DNA of 64,000 bases from Calonectria ilicicola (lineage: Eukaryota; Ascomycota; Sordariomycetes; Hypocreales; Nectriaceae), in NCBI GenBank assembly GCA_020809705.1, contig CP085825.1, forward strand, positions 4,154,001 to 4,218,000, read 5' to 3'. The translations under genes and the position numbers were made by a program. How positions within the stretch are numbered: the first letter of the stretch is position 1; every line of letters starts with the position of its first letter. The notes beneath the pieces were generated by a model. That model had not been told where the DNA came from. It did not search any database and worked only from the letters and a program-made list of their open reading frames with translations. Below, piece by piece: positions 11,146 to 23,600 of this stretch.

Positions 11146-13445
11146 CGTGGATGGTTCAGTGAGACTGTGATTGAAGAGGTTATCTATGGGACTCGTTAAT
11201 TGTTTGTCAAAAGTGAGCATGCAAGCAGAACTGGGATTCAGATGAACGCAGATGCAGAGAAGACGGGGTTGAATAGGCCTCACCCAAAGGGATAAGGGTG
11301 ACTAGAATTTGAAGTGGGTAGAATTGGATGAATGAAAGAAGGAGATGACATGCTGGGTGACGTGGATCTGAAGGAATGTTCTGAAGTGAAGCGCCCTCCA
11401 AACCAGGATCCTGCTTGACAACAAATGATGATGGATATTGGAGAAAGATCGCGGGTTGTAGAGCAGCAATTTCTACTACCAAAAAACAGGAAAATATGCT
11501 CACTCACTTGTGAATCGACTGGGACTCGTCAACCAGCAACCCTGATTGGGAATAGAACGAAAGGCGAGTGTAGATCGATAAGATGAATTCCCCTGACGGA
11601 TCGGAGAGAGGTGATTATGGAAAAAGAAAGAAAACTAGAAGTCCTCGAGGCAAAAGCACCGCCTTTTAGCCCGAGGAGAAAGAGGATGAACTGGCGGAAG
11701 ACAATTTGGGCGGGATGTGAAGGAGAAAAATCAGGGAAGGAGCCCAGTGCAGGAGAAGCAGATTTTAAGACCTTAGGGAAAGCACGTTCCCGTCGGGAAG
11801 CAACTTGAGAAATTAGTGCTTAGGAAGGCACTTATGTTCAGCTGCAGACGGGTTACGACAGTTGGCACTCAGGAAGCCTTGACCCTTCGGGAGCATGCAA
11901 ACGCCAAGACAACGGAACACCTCTTTCGGATGAATGCAGACTGCAGCAAACCGATGCATGGTGCCGACATGAAAGGACCAAGCGAGAAGACGGAAGATGG
12001 CAGAATTATTGCTTCGCAGAGCCTGCTGGTGTTTGGGCATTTGTGCATTTGTGACCGCTGGATTGCGCTTGAGCCTTATAGTCAGATTCTTCTCGCGGAT
12101 CGCTACTCAGAGGAGGAAGCGAATGGATTGGTCTATCATGGGCATGTATGTGTATAACTCTACAAGAATCGAGCTGCATGGGATATTTGAAATGATATAG
12201 CATCTACTTCCAGGTCACAATACCTCGTGTTTGTTGGTCTCATCTTGAGATGGCTGTCGTGTTGGTTTGATGAATCTAGAGGCATTATCCCAACAAGACT
12301 GAAGCTAGGTCCGGCCCGTCTCTTAGCTATGGGCATGGGAACCCATCGGACCAAACAGGAGTTACACAAAAGCAAGCCCTTATTAAACACAGCAGGAGAT
12401 GCAAATAGCCTCTCTGACCCACATGCGTCAGGACGATCGAAAGTGCCGGCTTAATGTCGCAATCGGCTCAGGTGAATTGTAATCAGGCAATGAGGTAATC
12501 GGCGGGCGACCAGCCACCCTTGACCCTGGACAAAATCACAAATCACATCCCCCGCAGTACATGGAAACAGGAAAAACAGCATGCAGCAGGCCGCTAAGCA
12601 GTGAAACATTTACGGGGCGGCAAAGGCGACGTGCTTGCCGGGGGTGAAAGCAACCTATCGCCAAACTACAGATTATTTGGGGCAAATCTGCCGGGCGGGG
12701 ATTGGTCCGAGTTCGCAGCCGTTTGCCTCCTCAACCTGTCCGACAAGCCGCCGATTTATTAGGCGATCGGTAAGCGGAATCGGAAGAGGTGGTATAGGAC
12801 GGGACGTATCATCGGGAACGGGCTGACAGATCCTCTGGCCGACCCCTTGTGCCTGGCTCAGGAGGTAGCGCTGCCAAGTCGTACGGTGGACGGGCGACTT
12901 TTGCTAAGCGAGAATTGCCACCGCTTCACACACAAGACATTTCCGAGGAGTTGGGTAACGTCTGGATCGCCAACTTTGAAACCCAGCGACTGCTAGAGGA
13001 CAATGGGCAATCGGCGCTGGAGTAAGCAGGTGGTCATCATTTTCTTTGCCTTAGCTCGGTCTTCTGGATGCAGGGTCAACAGTGGCGGGCTCCGCACCTC
13101 CGCAGTCGGAACCAGGATGGGATTGCTTATCGATATCATGGCCGCCCGAGGAAAAAGTAGAAGCAGAACCCCGCAACACAGAGCGACTATGTAATACCGT
13201 CTGGGACAAATGATGCCGCACGGTCCATTGCTTACGAGACAGACTGCAGCATACAGTCCGCGCCGGCATATGTACTGTGGTCAAAGTGGTTATAGTTCAC
13301 CCCCATTGACTAATCCAGTTCACACCAACCCATTCATATCTCGGGCAAAAAGTCCTCGGGTTCCGTACAAATCCTCTGTCCTTTCCCCAAGTCTGCTTGC
13401 CTCAGACCCCATTCTCTCTTTTTTCGTCCCCCATACTCCCTCACA
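11146..13445. other. intergenic, no gene seen
   Basis: This 2.3 kb separates the divergently transcribed zinc-knuckle gene (minus) and DRE2 (plus). The first ~400 bp probably include the 5' leader of the zinc-knuckle gene, with a possible leader-intron donor (GTGAGTGAG) near 11500. Short open frames show no domain. Confidence 0.55.
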
Positions 13446-14560
13446 ATGGCGCCCGCAACTTTGATGATTGATCCTAGCGACGACTTTGTTCCGTCAATCT
13501 CGCCACCCAAGCGCACTCTCCTTCTGGCACCTCCGTCCCTCGCCTCCCACTCCGACGCCCTCACCTCCGTACTCTCCGAATATGATCGCTCCGTCACCGA
13601 CCTCCAGATGCTCGACCGCCTTTCCGCAGGGCTGGTTCAACTCCCCCCCTCCACCTACGATCTCGTTCTCATCTTGACCGATGCCTCGTCCATGCTGAGC
13701 GAGTCCCTCGCCTTGATGAACCGATCGGTCCTGGGCCCTGTCGCTGAGGCGCTCAAGCCAAGCGGCCGATTGCAGGGACAAGATGGAAACAGCCTGGAGG
13801 AGTCTACACTGTCAAAGGAGGCGGTCCTAGCCGGCCTGGTTGCTAAGCAGGGCGGTTTCGAGAAGCCAGACTATGGCGCGAGCGAGGGTGTTGTTAGTCT
13901 TAAACTGGGAGGCAAGAAGAAGAACCAGACTGTTTTGAGCGATGGATCAGTTCCCCTCAATTTCAAAAAGAAGACCCAGACTGTTCTCAGCGACGGGTCA
14001 GTTCCCCTCAACCTCAAAAAGAGGGCGCCCGAGCCCGAGGTTGTCAAGCCTGTTGTCCCTGCTGGCGTCGGCTTCATCGACCTGAGCGACGATCTTGACG
14101 ACGACGAACTCATCGACGAAGATACTCTCATGACGGAGGAAGATCTTCTCCGACCTATCAACATCCGTATGTCTCCCCATCTTTGCCAGCCCTATTCCCC
14201 ACCCCCACTTGTGCTAACCTATGTCTGCCAATAGCCGCAGAATGCCAACCCAAGCCTGGTAAGCGACGTCGCGCCTGCAAGGACTGCACGTGTGGTCTTG
14301 CCGAACGCCTGGCTGCCGAAGACGCAGCCAAGCGAGAGGAGGCCGACAAGAAACTAGAGGCTGTCAAGAAGCTCGAAAGCATCAAGCTGGCCTCGGATGA
14401 CTTGGCTGAGGTTGATTTCACCGTTCAGGGTAAGGTCGGTTCATGTGGCAACTGTGCCCTGGGCGACGCCTTCCGATGCGACGGTTGTCCTTACATCGGC
14501 CTGCCACCTTTCAAGCCTGGCGAGGAGGTCCGACTGCTCAACAACGACATCCAATTGTGA
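13446..14560 (+). CDS. DRE2: Fe-S cluster assembly protein DRE2 (anamorsin/CIAPIN1)
   Basis: There are two exons, 13446-14166 and 14235-14560 (348 aa). The N-terminal ~140 residues form the degenerate SAM-methyltransferase-like domain ([20 protein letters not shown]). The C-terminal CIAPIN domain has both cysteine motifs. Motif A is C-x9-C-x2-C-x-C ([18 protein letters not shown]), which carries the 2Fe-2S cluster. Motif B is CGNC-x7-CDGC, for the second cluster. The protein accepts electrons from the diflavin reductase Tah18 in cytosolic Fe-S assembly and acts in the cytosol and mitochondrial intermembrane space. The intron follows the conserved acidic linker ...DLLRPINI. The linker contains a 17-residue tandem duplication (see the separate entry). 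It is convergent with KEX1, 390 bp apart. Confidence 0.97.
13923..14024 (+). repeat. 51-bp in-frame tandem duplication in the DRE2 linker
   Basis: Two adjacent 51-bp units (13923-13973 and 13974-14024) encode [17 protein letters not shown] and [17 protein letters not shown]. They differ mostly by substitution and keep frame. They lie between the methyltransferase-like domain and the CIAPIN domain. Confidence 0.9.
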
Positions 14561-14950
14561 TGATGAAAATATACTCGTAATGAATCTTGGGACGCAGCAA
14601 TGCGGGCGTTATATACACTTGTTTCTGGGACGGATTGTATTCTTTGGCAGGCCTCGGATAGGACATGGCCGCCTCATGCACTCACATGGTCACGATGCAA
14701 AGGGGTTTGAATGGTGCGCTCTAGATTTTATTTAGATTTGGCGTTCCTGGCGCGGCTTGGCCCATTTAGACAACATTAAAAAAAACATGCATTTGTAAAT
14801 GCCACCACATACAAAACTCCAAACTCCTCCAATTGTGACATGCTCCAACCTTTATATATGAGTGACAAGTCCCAGATCCCGGACAGTAAATACGTAGGTA
14901 TGCAAGCTCCTTTCTAGACCCAAATAAGTGAGCACTATACAAGAACAAGT
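14561..14950. other. 3' flank shared by DRE2 and KEX1
   Basis: This 390 bp lies between two convergent genes and contains both 3' UTRs. No gene was seen. Confidence 0.6.
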
Positions 14951-16897
14951 CTACCTCGAGCGGCCCTTGTTCTTTTCGATTACCGAATCATCGTCGCTAT
15001 CGTCTCCGACAGAGTACTTGGCGCCCCCAGCGGTGGTAGGGGTCTCGGCGTGCAGATCATCGAGTTCGTTCTCGTCAAAGGCAGCGGCCTCAAGGTCACC
15101 GGGATTCGACTTGTTGCGGACGTTGTCGAAGCGGGCCGTAGAATCATTGTTGGCGAGAGCATGATAGGCGGCGCCCTTGCGACGTTCGCGCCAGACAAAG
15201 TAGCCCCAAGCGGAAGCGGCAATGATGACGATGACGAGGACAACTTCGCCGGACTTTTGGTAAGCTGCCCACTTGGCCTCATTCAACTTCTGCTCCTGGT
15301 CCTCGTGAGCTGACTGAGTCTTGTTGGAGGCGTCGCCGACAGTTGTCAGGGGACCCTTCTCTCCATCAATGCGGCTGTCAGCGGGATCACCGCCAATCTT
15401 GTCAATGTTGATGCCCATGAAGCGATCCAACATATCGCGACTCTCGCGGGGTAGATCAAAGGGAACCATGTGCGAAGAGTTGTAGAACAGGACGTAGGTC
15501 AGGTTGCGAGCCTCTTGCCAGAAACCCAAAGGCTTGCCCTCAAAAGTCCAGTCTCGGCGAGGGGCCCAGTTTCCGGGTGTCAATTCGAAACCCTTCGCTC
15601 CATTCCATTGCATGTTGTTGATCAGATCCTCGGTTCCAATGTGGTTGCAAATGAGATCCTCCGCACCAGAGAAGAGCAGAATCGGGACCTCCTTGAGAAT
15701 ATCAGGAAGATAGTCGAAACTAGGCTTCGAGTTTCTGGCACTGAAAGCTGAGCCCACAGCACCATTGCACTCCTCCCACCCAGTGTTCTTTTGCGGACTA
15801 ACATGAAGTGCAGACACGACATCAGACCTCCTTAGGTAAGGCTTGACAGCCGCCAAGTCCGGGGGCCAGTTCATGCCGCAGCTGGGGTAAGAGTCCCTGA
15901 GGCGCACATCATACATGTTGACACATGCATCGTCTCCATTGCCCTTCTTCGTCATTCTCATAATGTCTGACAAGATGGCTTCGCAATCGGAGTAGTCGAC
16001 ATGACCAGAATCAGCGGCCATTTTCTTCTGGCAACCACTCAACGATTGTTGCAGCTGCTGGTGTTGTTCCGAGTCCTTTTTGATAAGGCCTTTCTCGACG
16101 GCGAAGGTGATGTAGGCAGGATATTGTTCCTTCGGGGATATCCATCCATTTCCGATAATTAATCCCTTCAGGTTCCAAGGCGTCTTTTGCGTGTTGCGCT
16201 TGAGAATTGCCTTTCCAATATATGGAATGTGTTGTCCGGCATACGACTCACCGGCGATATAGATCTGTATATCATTAGCATGATGGGTGAATGATCAACT
16301 GAGAGGAGCACATACGTCATCCTGTTCGTACTGAGGGAACATGGCGAACCATTTCTCGAGAAACGTGACGAATTGATCAGCCATCTCGTCGAGCTCGTGA
16401 ACATAGTTGTTGGTATCGACGTAGCTAAAGCCTGTACCAACGGGGTTGTCCACGAATAACAGATTGGCAAACTCGTTCCAAGAGCCATTGTTCGGAACCA
16501 GAGTGTCTTTGTCCTTGACGCGATAGGGACCAATTTCCATCATTGCGCCATCTTCGGAGCTGCATCCTGGGCCGCCATTGACCCAAATAACGGTTCGTTG
16601 TTTATCGGCGATGTGTTGGTTCTCGAAGTGCCAGAAGAATAGGTTTCCGTGATGCTCAGGGGTGACTTCGATATGGCTTCAAGGCGGAACGCGTCAGTCA
16701 CGAGGGCAGCGACGAGCCGTTGGAACAACTTACCCAGCATGCATTTTCACGGGAACAGCATTAGTAGGCAAGCCAGGAAGATCGCGAACGTAATAATCGG
16801 CAGCCGAGCCTTCCGCAGAGCTCAGGGCGGGCCCAAGAGCTAGGGAGAGAATGGCTGGCCATCGCCTCGGAGCCGGGAGGATCGACAGTAGAGCCAT
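14951..16897 (-). CDS. KEX1: pheromone-processing carboxypeptidase KEX1 (serine carboxypeptidase, S10)
   Basis: There are three exons: 16897-16734, 16676-16316 and 16264-14951 (612 aa). The N-terminus is a signal peptide (after [20 protein letters not shown], cleavage near SSAEG). The oxyanion motif [10 protein letters not shown] and the nucleophile motif [11 protein letters not shown] are intact. The catalytic Asp lies in [13 protein letters not shown] and the His in [11 protein letters not shown] single membrane helix ([18 protein letters not shown]) near residue 530 is followed by an acidic cytosolic tail, as expected for the trans-Golgi enzyme. It removes C-terminal Lys/Arg after KEX2 cleavage of pheromones and other secreted precursors. 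The intron 2 splice in phase 0 restores [12 protein letters not shown]. It is divergent from SFM1. Confidence 0.97.
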
Positions 16898-18006
16898 GGT
16901 GCAGCGGACGAGACGAGACGCCGCGATAGGCTTGTGGGGGAAAATATAGGGACGAAGATGGCGCTGGAGCCTCGAGGTTCACAGCGAGGTCGTCATGCAG
17001 CAATAAATGCTGAGGTTTGAGAGAAGGCAAGATTGCAGGTGGAAGATGAAACCCATGAAAGGGTGAGGTGGCCATAATACGGGGTAAATGCGCAGCACGG
17101 GATGATCGCTACTACGCCCCGGTTTTGGCGGTGGTGGTGACGGCCTGGAACGCGGCTTAGACACGGCCATTGTAGCGGAACAGTCACCAGTAGTCTGGAA
17201 CTCAGGGCGCTGACAGAGACCCTGAGAGGCGCCAGCTGGTCTGTGCAGGGGCTTGTGGCGCTGTTGCGGGCAGAAATTGGGTCTGAATACACGGCTTCAA
17301 GTGGGGGCTAGAAAGTATGGCACACCAAAGGGGGAAAGTAAGACAAGGACATGACAAAAAGGACAATTGTTTCTCGGTGCGTGCCAAGCTCTAATTGACT
17401 CAGTATTTGTGTCCTCTCATTAGATGTGGTGTGGTGTGGTGTGTACTACCTTCTATTAGACCCCCATTTCTTTGCCATTCGCTGGAATGGACTCTGGAAA
17501 TGGTCTTGGGCATATAAGTGTTTGCTTGTTGAATACCGTATTGACGAGCTTAGGTGGAATCACAATTACTTTGTTATCGCAATGGTACACCAACGCGCTC
17601 AATCCGTACAGCATGCATTGCGGAGATCGGAGAGAGTGACTGCTATGCTAGGCCTCCAAGCCAAGCCTAGCCAACACCCAGCCCTGAAACTGGGTGGTTA
17701 TGTTTTCTGAGGAGCCTTCGTTGACAAATCCGGGGCAGCTATCGGGCCCAAGATTTGTAGATCCCACTTGCCCACTCACCACTCATACTGCCGCGTCCCT
17801 AGTGTAGACTGGGGAAAATTTCAAGCCCTCTCTCGATTGAGCCCGCACCCATCCAAAAAAAAAATCTTTTTTTCCTTCTTCTAGAGAGGCGCCATCTATT
17901 TACTTGGGCACCCATAATTTTGAGACAGAACCGCCTTTCGAGCTTCGACCCGTCCCGCGTGTGTAGAAATTTGCAGGTATAGTCCGCAGTGCTATACAAC
18001 GACATC
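16898..18006. other. divergent promoter region KEX1/SFM1
   Basis: This 1.1 kb lies between the start codons of KEX1 (minus) and SFM1 (plus). It contains a short (GTGGT)n tract at 17425-17442 and no supported gene. Confidence 0.6.
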
Positions 18007-18843
18007 ATGGTGGGCTCTGGAAAGACTTTTATTGTCGAGCATCTCGACCCTGAGTTGGGCCCCTGGTCAGAGCTCGAGTACCTTGCAATCGCCTCCGAGT
18101 CACAGGCCACCAACAGCACATTTATTTTGTCTTGCCTACCAACCGAGTTCCGTGTTCCGGTGGATTTGGCTGCCAACCCAGCCTTCAAGGCTGAGCAGCG
18201 GGGCGTTGAGGAGCTCTATGATGGCCAGAAGTCGCGCGTGTGCCTGCTTGACCCAGCTGCCGACAAGGACTTGTCTCCTGAGGACGGCGACACATTCGAT
18301 GCATTTCTATTTGGTGGAATTCTAGGTATGTAATATCATCGCCATGGGAGAGTATTATGGCTAAAACATCCACAGGTGATGATCCCCCACGAGGTAGGTG
18401 GTATTCGCAATGTTCTGCCCTGGTCTGCATTGACATGAACATTTTTCAGACCGAACCTCCGAGCTGAGGAAGAAAGGATTCGAGGGCCGCAGGTTGGGCC
18501 CCAAGCAGATGACAACTGATACAGCCGTGCGAGTTACTCGCATTGTGGTGCAGGACAAGGGTTTGTTCCTCCGTGGATGTGTCATTGTGCATATGCTTAC
18601 GATGGATTAGTCCCCCTTGACAAGATTCCTTACCTTGACTTTCCAGAGCTCAAGTTCAATGAGCATGAGAGCACCGAGATGCCTTTCCGATATGTCAAGG
18701 GTGACGACGATAAGCCAATCATGCCCAAGGTAAGTGATAGCAGTTGAACTTTGAGTGATCGAGGTTATTGACTTTTTGGCCTCCAGGGAATGGTGGATTT
18801 GATTCAAAAAGATGCGGACAAGGCCGTGGATGATCTTTTTTAA
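18007..18843 (+). CDS. SFM1: protein arginine N-methyltransferase SFM1 (SPOUT family)
   Basis: There are five exons: 18007-18325, 18376-18393, 18450-18560, 18611-18729 and 18787-18843 (207 aa). Exon 2 has only 18 nt and encodes part of GDDPPRD, the glycine-rich cofactor loop of this family. Family marks visible are FIVEHLDPELGPWSELEYL at the N-terminus, AFLFGGILG, RTSELRKKGFEGRRLGPKQM, then TDTAVRVTRIVV and LDKIPYLDFPELKF. SPOUT proteins bind S-adenosylmethionine in a trefoil knot, and yeast Sfm1 methylates an arginine of ribosomal protein uS3. An in-frame ATG at 17989 would add six residues. I chose 18007 because the conserved region starts there. Confidence 0.92.
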
Positions 18844-19397
18844 GCTGGCAGGATTCCAGTTCAGACGCATTGCTCTAGCTTGAGTGGCGACCCAGGTGGC
18901 GCTTCAGAGACAGGCACGCCTCAAAATTCAAGAAATTCAAAGGTTCCATCGTTGTCCCATCGATTCGAAACCCGAGACTATTTTTTAAGCATCACGTAGA
19001 AGAACAGTTTCCAGCGTTTGTAGTTGGAAATTGCCGTAGACATTCCGTTTCTGCCCGCCTAGATGCTCCAACGCTGCTCCCATCTACCCATATTTGAATG
19101 AGGGCAAAATGAGAGCAACAACGAGAAATGAATTAAATTAAACTGATGCTATCAAGGAAATATTCCTTGGCAAGTATCATTTTTGTCAAGACTGAAGGCA
19201 ATTCGCTACCCAAAACCACCACAGGGTGACCATTTCGGTAAATGCATATAAGGGGTAATGCAGCAAACGCGATAACAATCCATTTGTGCGATCATTTGGG
19301 CAATTGATCAAAGTCACCTTTAAACGTTGCCAAAATCAGCCAATTACTCTTTGAGAAAAGTTTGAGCGAAGGTGTGCTATGAGATTGAACTATAACC
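18844..19397. other. intergenic, no gene seen
   Basis: This 554 bp lies between SFM1 and FMT1, both plus strand. It holds the SFM1 3' UTR and the FMT1 promoter. Confidence 0.6.
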
Positions 19398-20675
19398 ATG
19401 TTGCGCACCCTCTTCAGGCCTGGATCGACTCTTTGTACTAAGTTCGCACCATGGCGGCAATGTGTGTCCACTGCTATCCCCAGCCGGCACTCAGAACCGC
19501 TGCGAATTCTCTTTTGTGGCTCAGATGAATTCAGTTGCACCTCACTCAAGGCTGTTTTCGATGAGCACGCTCGGAATAAGGATTTGGTGGAGTCGCTAGA
19601 TGTCATGGTCCTACCCCCGAAACGAGTTGGCCGAGGCTACAAAGACGTACGCGAAGGTGAGGCCACACGCCTCTCTATGCGACAGCTTCCAATTGACCGA
19701 CAACGATAGTACCGTGCAAAACTCTGGCAGAAGAACTAGGTTTGAGAATCCACCAACGAGAGACTTTCACAAAATGGGAGGTATGTGTTTCCCAAAGTCG
19801 TCCTGCGTTCCATAGCTGAGACTCTATGTAGCTACCTGAAGCGACAAATCTCATCATTGCCGTTTCATTTGGATTGTTTGTCCCACCAAGAATATTGAAA
19901 TCAGCAAAATATGGAGGGTTAAATGTCCACCCTTCGTTGCTACCTGAGTAAGTAGCAGTTGAGCTATCTTGATAGAATGTCCAGATTCCTGACAAGGAGT
20001 AGTCTACGTGGCCCCGCGCCTATTCACCATGCCATATTGCGAGGTCTTAAGTACACGGGGGTTTCTTTACAAACTTTGGACGAAAAGGCATTTGATCATG
20101 GCGCCGTTTTATCACAAACCCCGTCTCCTGGAGTGCCCATTCCACCGGGAGCTACTGTGCAAGAACTTATTGCTCAGCTAGCACCTATAGGTGCCAAGAT
20201 GCTGGTACAGGGGCTACGAGACGGTTTGTATCTGCCCCCCCGCCAGTCGACAGGCTGGAAGGGAAAAGAACTAGAGGGAAAACAGCTCGTCCATGCACCC
20301 AAAGTCAATAAAGCTGACGGGCAGGTTGATTGGGCTCAGTGGACATGCCAAGACTTTGCTCGCCGTATCCGAGTTCTCGGGTCGGTGTGGACGCGAGCTG
20401 TCAGTAAAAAAGGAACTGTTAAGCGTCTCATCATTCAAGATGTGGAAGAAGCTCCAAGAGATGGGGATATGGAGGGGAGCGCGTCTTTATCCTTTGTCCA
20501 GGAGTCGACAGGGGGTTCGGAAGACTCAGAGCATCGCATATCAGTCAAGGCTCTAAGTGATGGGAGCTCTCTTATCCAGCTGAACAATGGAGAGCGGGTT
20601 CGTGTCAAGAGGGTTAAGGAGGAGGGCAAACCCGATCGAGATGCCGTCGTGGTTTTCAAATCTTATTCAGCCTAA
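19398..20675 (+). CDS. FMT1: methionyl-tRNA formyltransferase, mitochondrial
   Basis: There are four exons: 19398-19656, 19710-19780, 19832-19947 and 20003-20675 (372 aa). The first ~30 residues (MLRTLFRPGSTLCTKFAPWR) are basic and look like a mitochondrial presequence. The formyltransferase domain follows: LRILFCGSDEFSCTSLKAV, then GGLNVHPSLLP/DLRGPAPIHHAIL with the catalytic Asn-His-Asp set, then TGVSLQTLDEKAFDHGAVL. A C-terminal OB-like domain contains the tRNA-recognition part. The enzyme formylates initiator Met-tRNA with 10-formyl-THF for mitochondrial translation. For the last intron I chose the acceptor at 20001-20002, because it alone gives the uninterrupted SLLPDLRGPAP motif. An upstream CAG at 19982-19984 would insert six residues. 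Confidence 0.93.
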
Positions 20676-23600
20676 TGGACCTTGAGACGAATGGGTGTGG
20701 CACTGAAACCAGTCTCTTACATCCCACATGACGTCGTGTAGCACTGGAAACATGTGGCTTAAGTTCACATGAACTGACAGTGATGGCAATATAAGAATAT
20801 ATCTGCTTGTTAAATATATAATTAAATACGGCAAAAATTGGAAGAATTGAATTGCTAAATTTGGACACTTTTGCATACACTGGTAATATTTGTCGCATTT
20901 TCATTGAATGTGCGATAGGTTGACGAGATTTGGAGTTCCGGCGACCTTGCCATCAACAGCCATTAAACAGAGATCCGATGCAAAAGCACCTAATAGCAGT
21001 GGTAGTAGATGCACTATAGTATGATATTTTTATTATTGGCACATATATAATCCCGAGACATTGATCTTGTGAATTCATTTACCATGATATGTTACCCACC
21101 CTGGACCTTTAAGCACCAGAAACATCAGAACTGGAGGAATCCTCATGAAAACACTTTAATTGTATACTTCGCTCAAACGCTCAGACGTCGAAATTCAGAA
21201 CCCCAAATTTAATGGGAAAATAATTAGATAAAATATTTGTTGAGACTGTCGCGAACTTGTGACTGAATCAAACAAGGTTAAGTGTTTCATCATTTTGAAA
21301 GGCGGATCATGCAGGATGTAAGTTCGGTTCACTAACAGAGACATGAACTTGAACCAATGTTCATCGTGGATTAGCAAGAGAGATGGGAAGATGGGCATGG
21401 AAATTACGGATCAGACGAGGAGAGAAGTATAGAGCTGGGCTGGGTGTATTGACGTGAAGTTGCGTGTCATGCTTCTCCCGTACGTTCCAAACGATCCTCG
21501 TTTTGCTCCGATTCTTTTTTAACTGATAATAAATAAAGTAGTATAAAAAAATACAAACCAACACATTTTTTGTTCCTTTGATCTCCTTGATGATTTCTTT
21601 GATTGTTTGAATTGTTGGTTTGAATCAGGACATCTCGCAACCCATTGTAGACCCGGCAAGGTGATTAACCTGGAGTTCGTGACTAAGGTATTGATCATGA
21701 AAAACAAATCTCCTAAAAAAAATCACTGGCATTAGGGTGCACGGATAACTTCCACCATCTTGGTCAGTGGCGTCGACTTGACACGGTTTGGCTCATGGGT
21801 TCAAAGGGACACAGGCCAGGGCGGGCTTTTGGCGAGTCGGGAGGCGAGTGCCTAGTGGAGTTGTACGCGTAGGCGTTTACACATACACTGGTGGTTGGTT
21901 TCTCGGTACATTTGTGGGCCTTGGGCTCTTGGATTGAGAAGCTGATAATATATGATGTCTTTTTTGGCGCGCTGTTTCGTTTCTTGGTGTTCACTTACAA
22001 GCGCACGCGCGCAGCTTGGTTCCACGGATTTGGAAAGTCAAATAGAAGCGACAAACTCAAAATGGCGATGGGACCACGAGGGATCGGCAAGATCGCGGGC
22101 TTTTGACGTTTGATGGTGGGTGATCTAGCGTGCGCACCCAGCGGAAATAAAAAAAAAAAACGGGGTCCCGCTCGATCAAGCGCGGTTCCGCAGGCGCAGG
22201 GATCCCAACCACGGACGTAACTCGGCAGGCAAGATTCCGTTGTATGGAGTGATTACGACGACATGTTTTGTTTTTTCCCCTTTGAGGCATCATGTCGATG
22301 ACCGGCTGAGAAAGACATTCCCTTTGTGGCCATAAGAAACGGGCTTGTGCCGCAGCGCTTTGAGCAAAACTCAAACTCACCATAGGCCCGGAGCACACCA
22401 TCCGTAGTTGCGGACTGTGTGGCCGCACCAAAACGGGCAGCATGCCAAGAGGGAGAGTGGGGATGTCACGGCGTGTCACGGCGTGTCTACACTGATTGCA
22501 CTAACTAATTCTACATGATAGGGGCTTGGTAATCTCTGTTGTTGGTTGATACACGTGCGAAGAATCAAGAATGTTCTTGACGAAGCCGGCTAGCTCGCTC
22601 GCTTTTGAATCCTGGCCTCGTCCATGAATGAGGTAGGTCCCTGGCTTGGTGGCGTCCGCGTGTCACGGCGCTTGCCTTTGGTTGTTCCATCATCCTTGAG
22701 CGGCTGTTTGTAGCGTGGGCGGCCCATCCAAACTTGGAACCTCCCTCCACGCACCTCTCGGACGCCACATGACGACGACTCTCAAAGTGCCGGCTCAACA
22801 GTTGGTGCACGGTCTGGCTCAGGTCAAGGACGCACCGGCGCAAGGTGGTAGTGGTGCCTCTCTCTCTCCGCAGCGTGCATCTGTCTGATACCAGACCACA
22901 CCCCATAATGTCGCCGGCCTCCAATGAGCAAGCAAGGGGCCTGGTATCCATCATCCCCTTTGGCCCACCACTTCAGGGTTTAAGGCGGAGGCGCTGGCCC
23001 TTATTCCCCGACCGTCCGCATGGTCGATGAGTTGTGATAGGATCCAGGGCCGCCAGCTTCGTAACCGGGACCCTTGCTGGCCGAACTCCAACGACCAATG
23101 GGTTTCCGGATTGCCTATCATGGACCTGTGCAGGCCCACGCGCACATGTGAGTGAGTGCAACTCACACCGAGCCACAAAAGCAACCGAAGCATAAACAAT
23201 CTGCCAGGGGTTGCGTGAAAGATGCAAGGCACGGATGACCGTTGCACCGTCGTCCATATCGAGAAGTTATCACCGGCCTGCACATTTGCTTTTCCAATAT
23301 CCCGCTCGAGGCGAGATCTGCTCAGCTGGCCCTGGTGAAAGCAGATTGTTATTGCCCACCTTCTCTAAGATGTGGATTGTTCTTTTTAGAGAGATGACTA
23401 TGCTAATAATAAACAAAAATTGATCCCGTGAAGCCGAGTTATCCCTTGCCTGGCACAATCGTTCTTTAGAGCCTCCCGGCTCACCTACACCCATTTTCGC
23501 CTCAGCCAACATGTTCCTGCATTAGCCCTGCCAGGGGCACGTTTACGTGTGCCACTCGTCACGCTCCAACGAGGAAAAAAAACGGCTACGAATGACTCGC

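Noticed and set aside
19982..20002. Earlier CAG acceptor for the last FMT1 exon
   Set aside because: It would insert six residues into the catalytic SLLPDLRGPAP motif. The later TAG acceptor restores the motif exactly.
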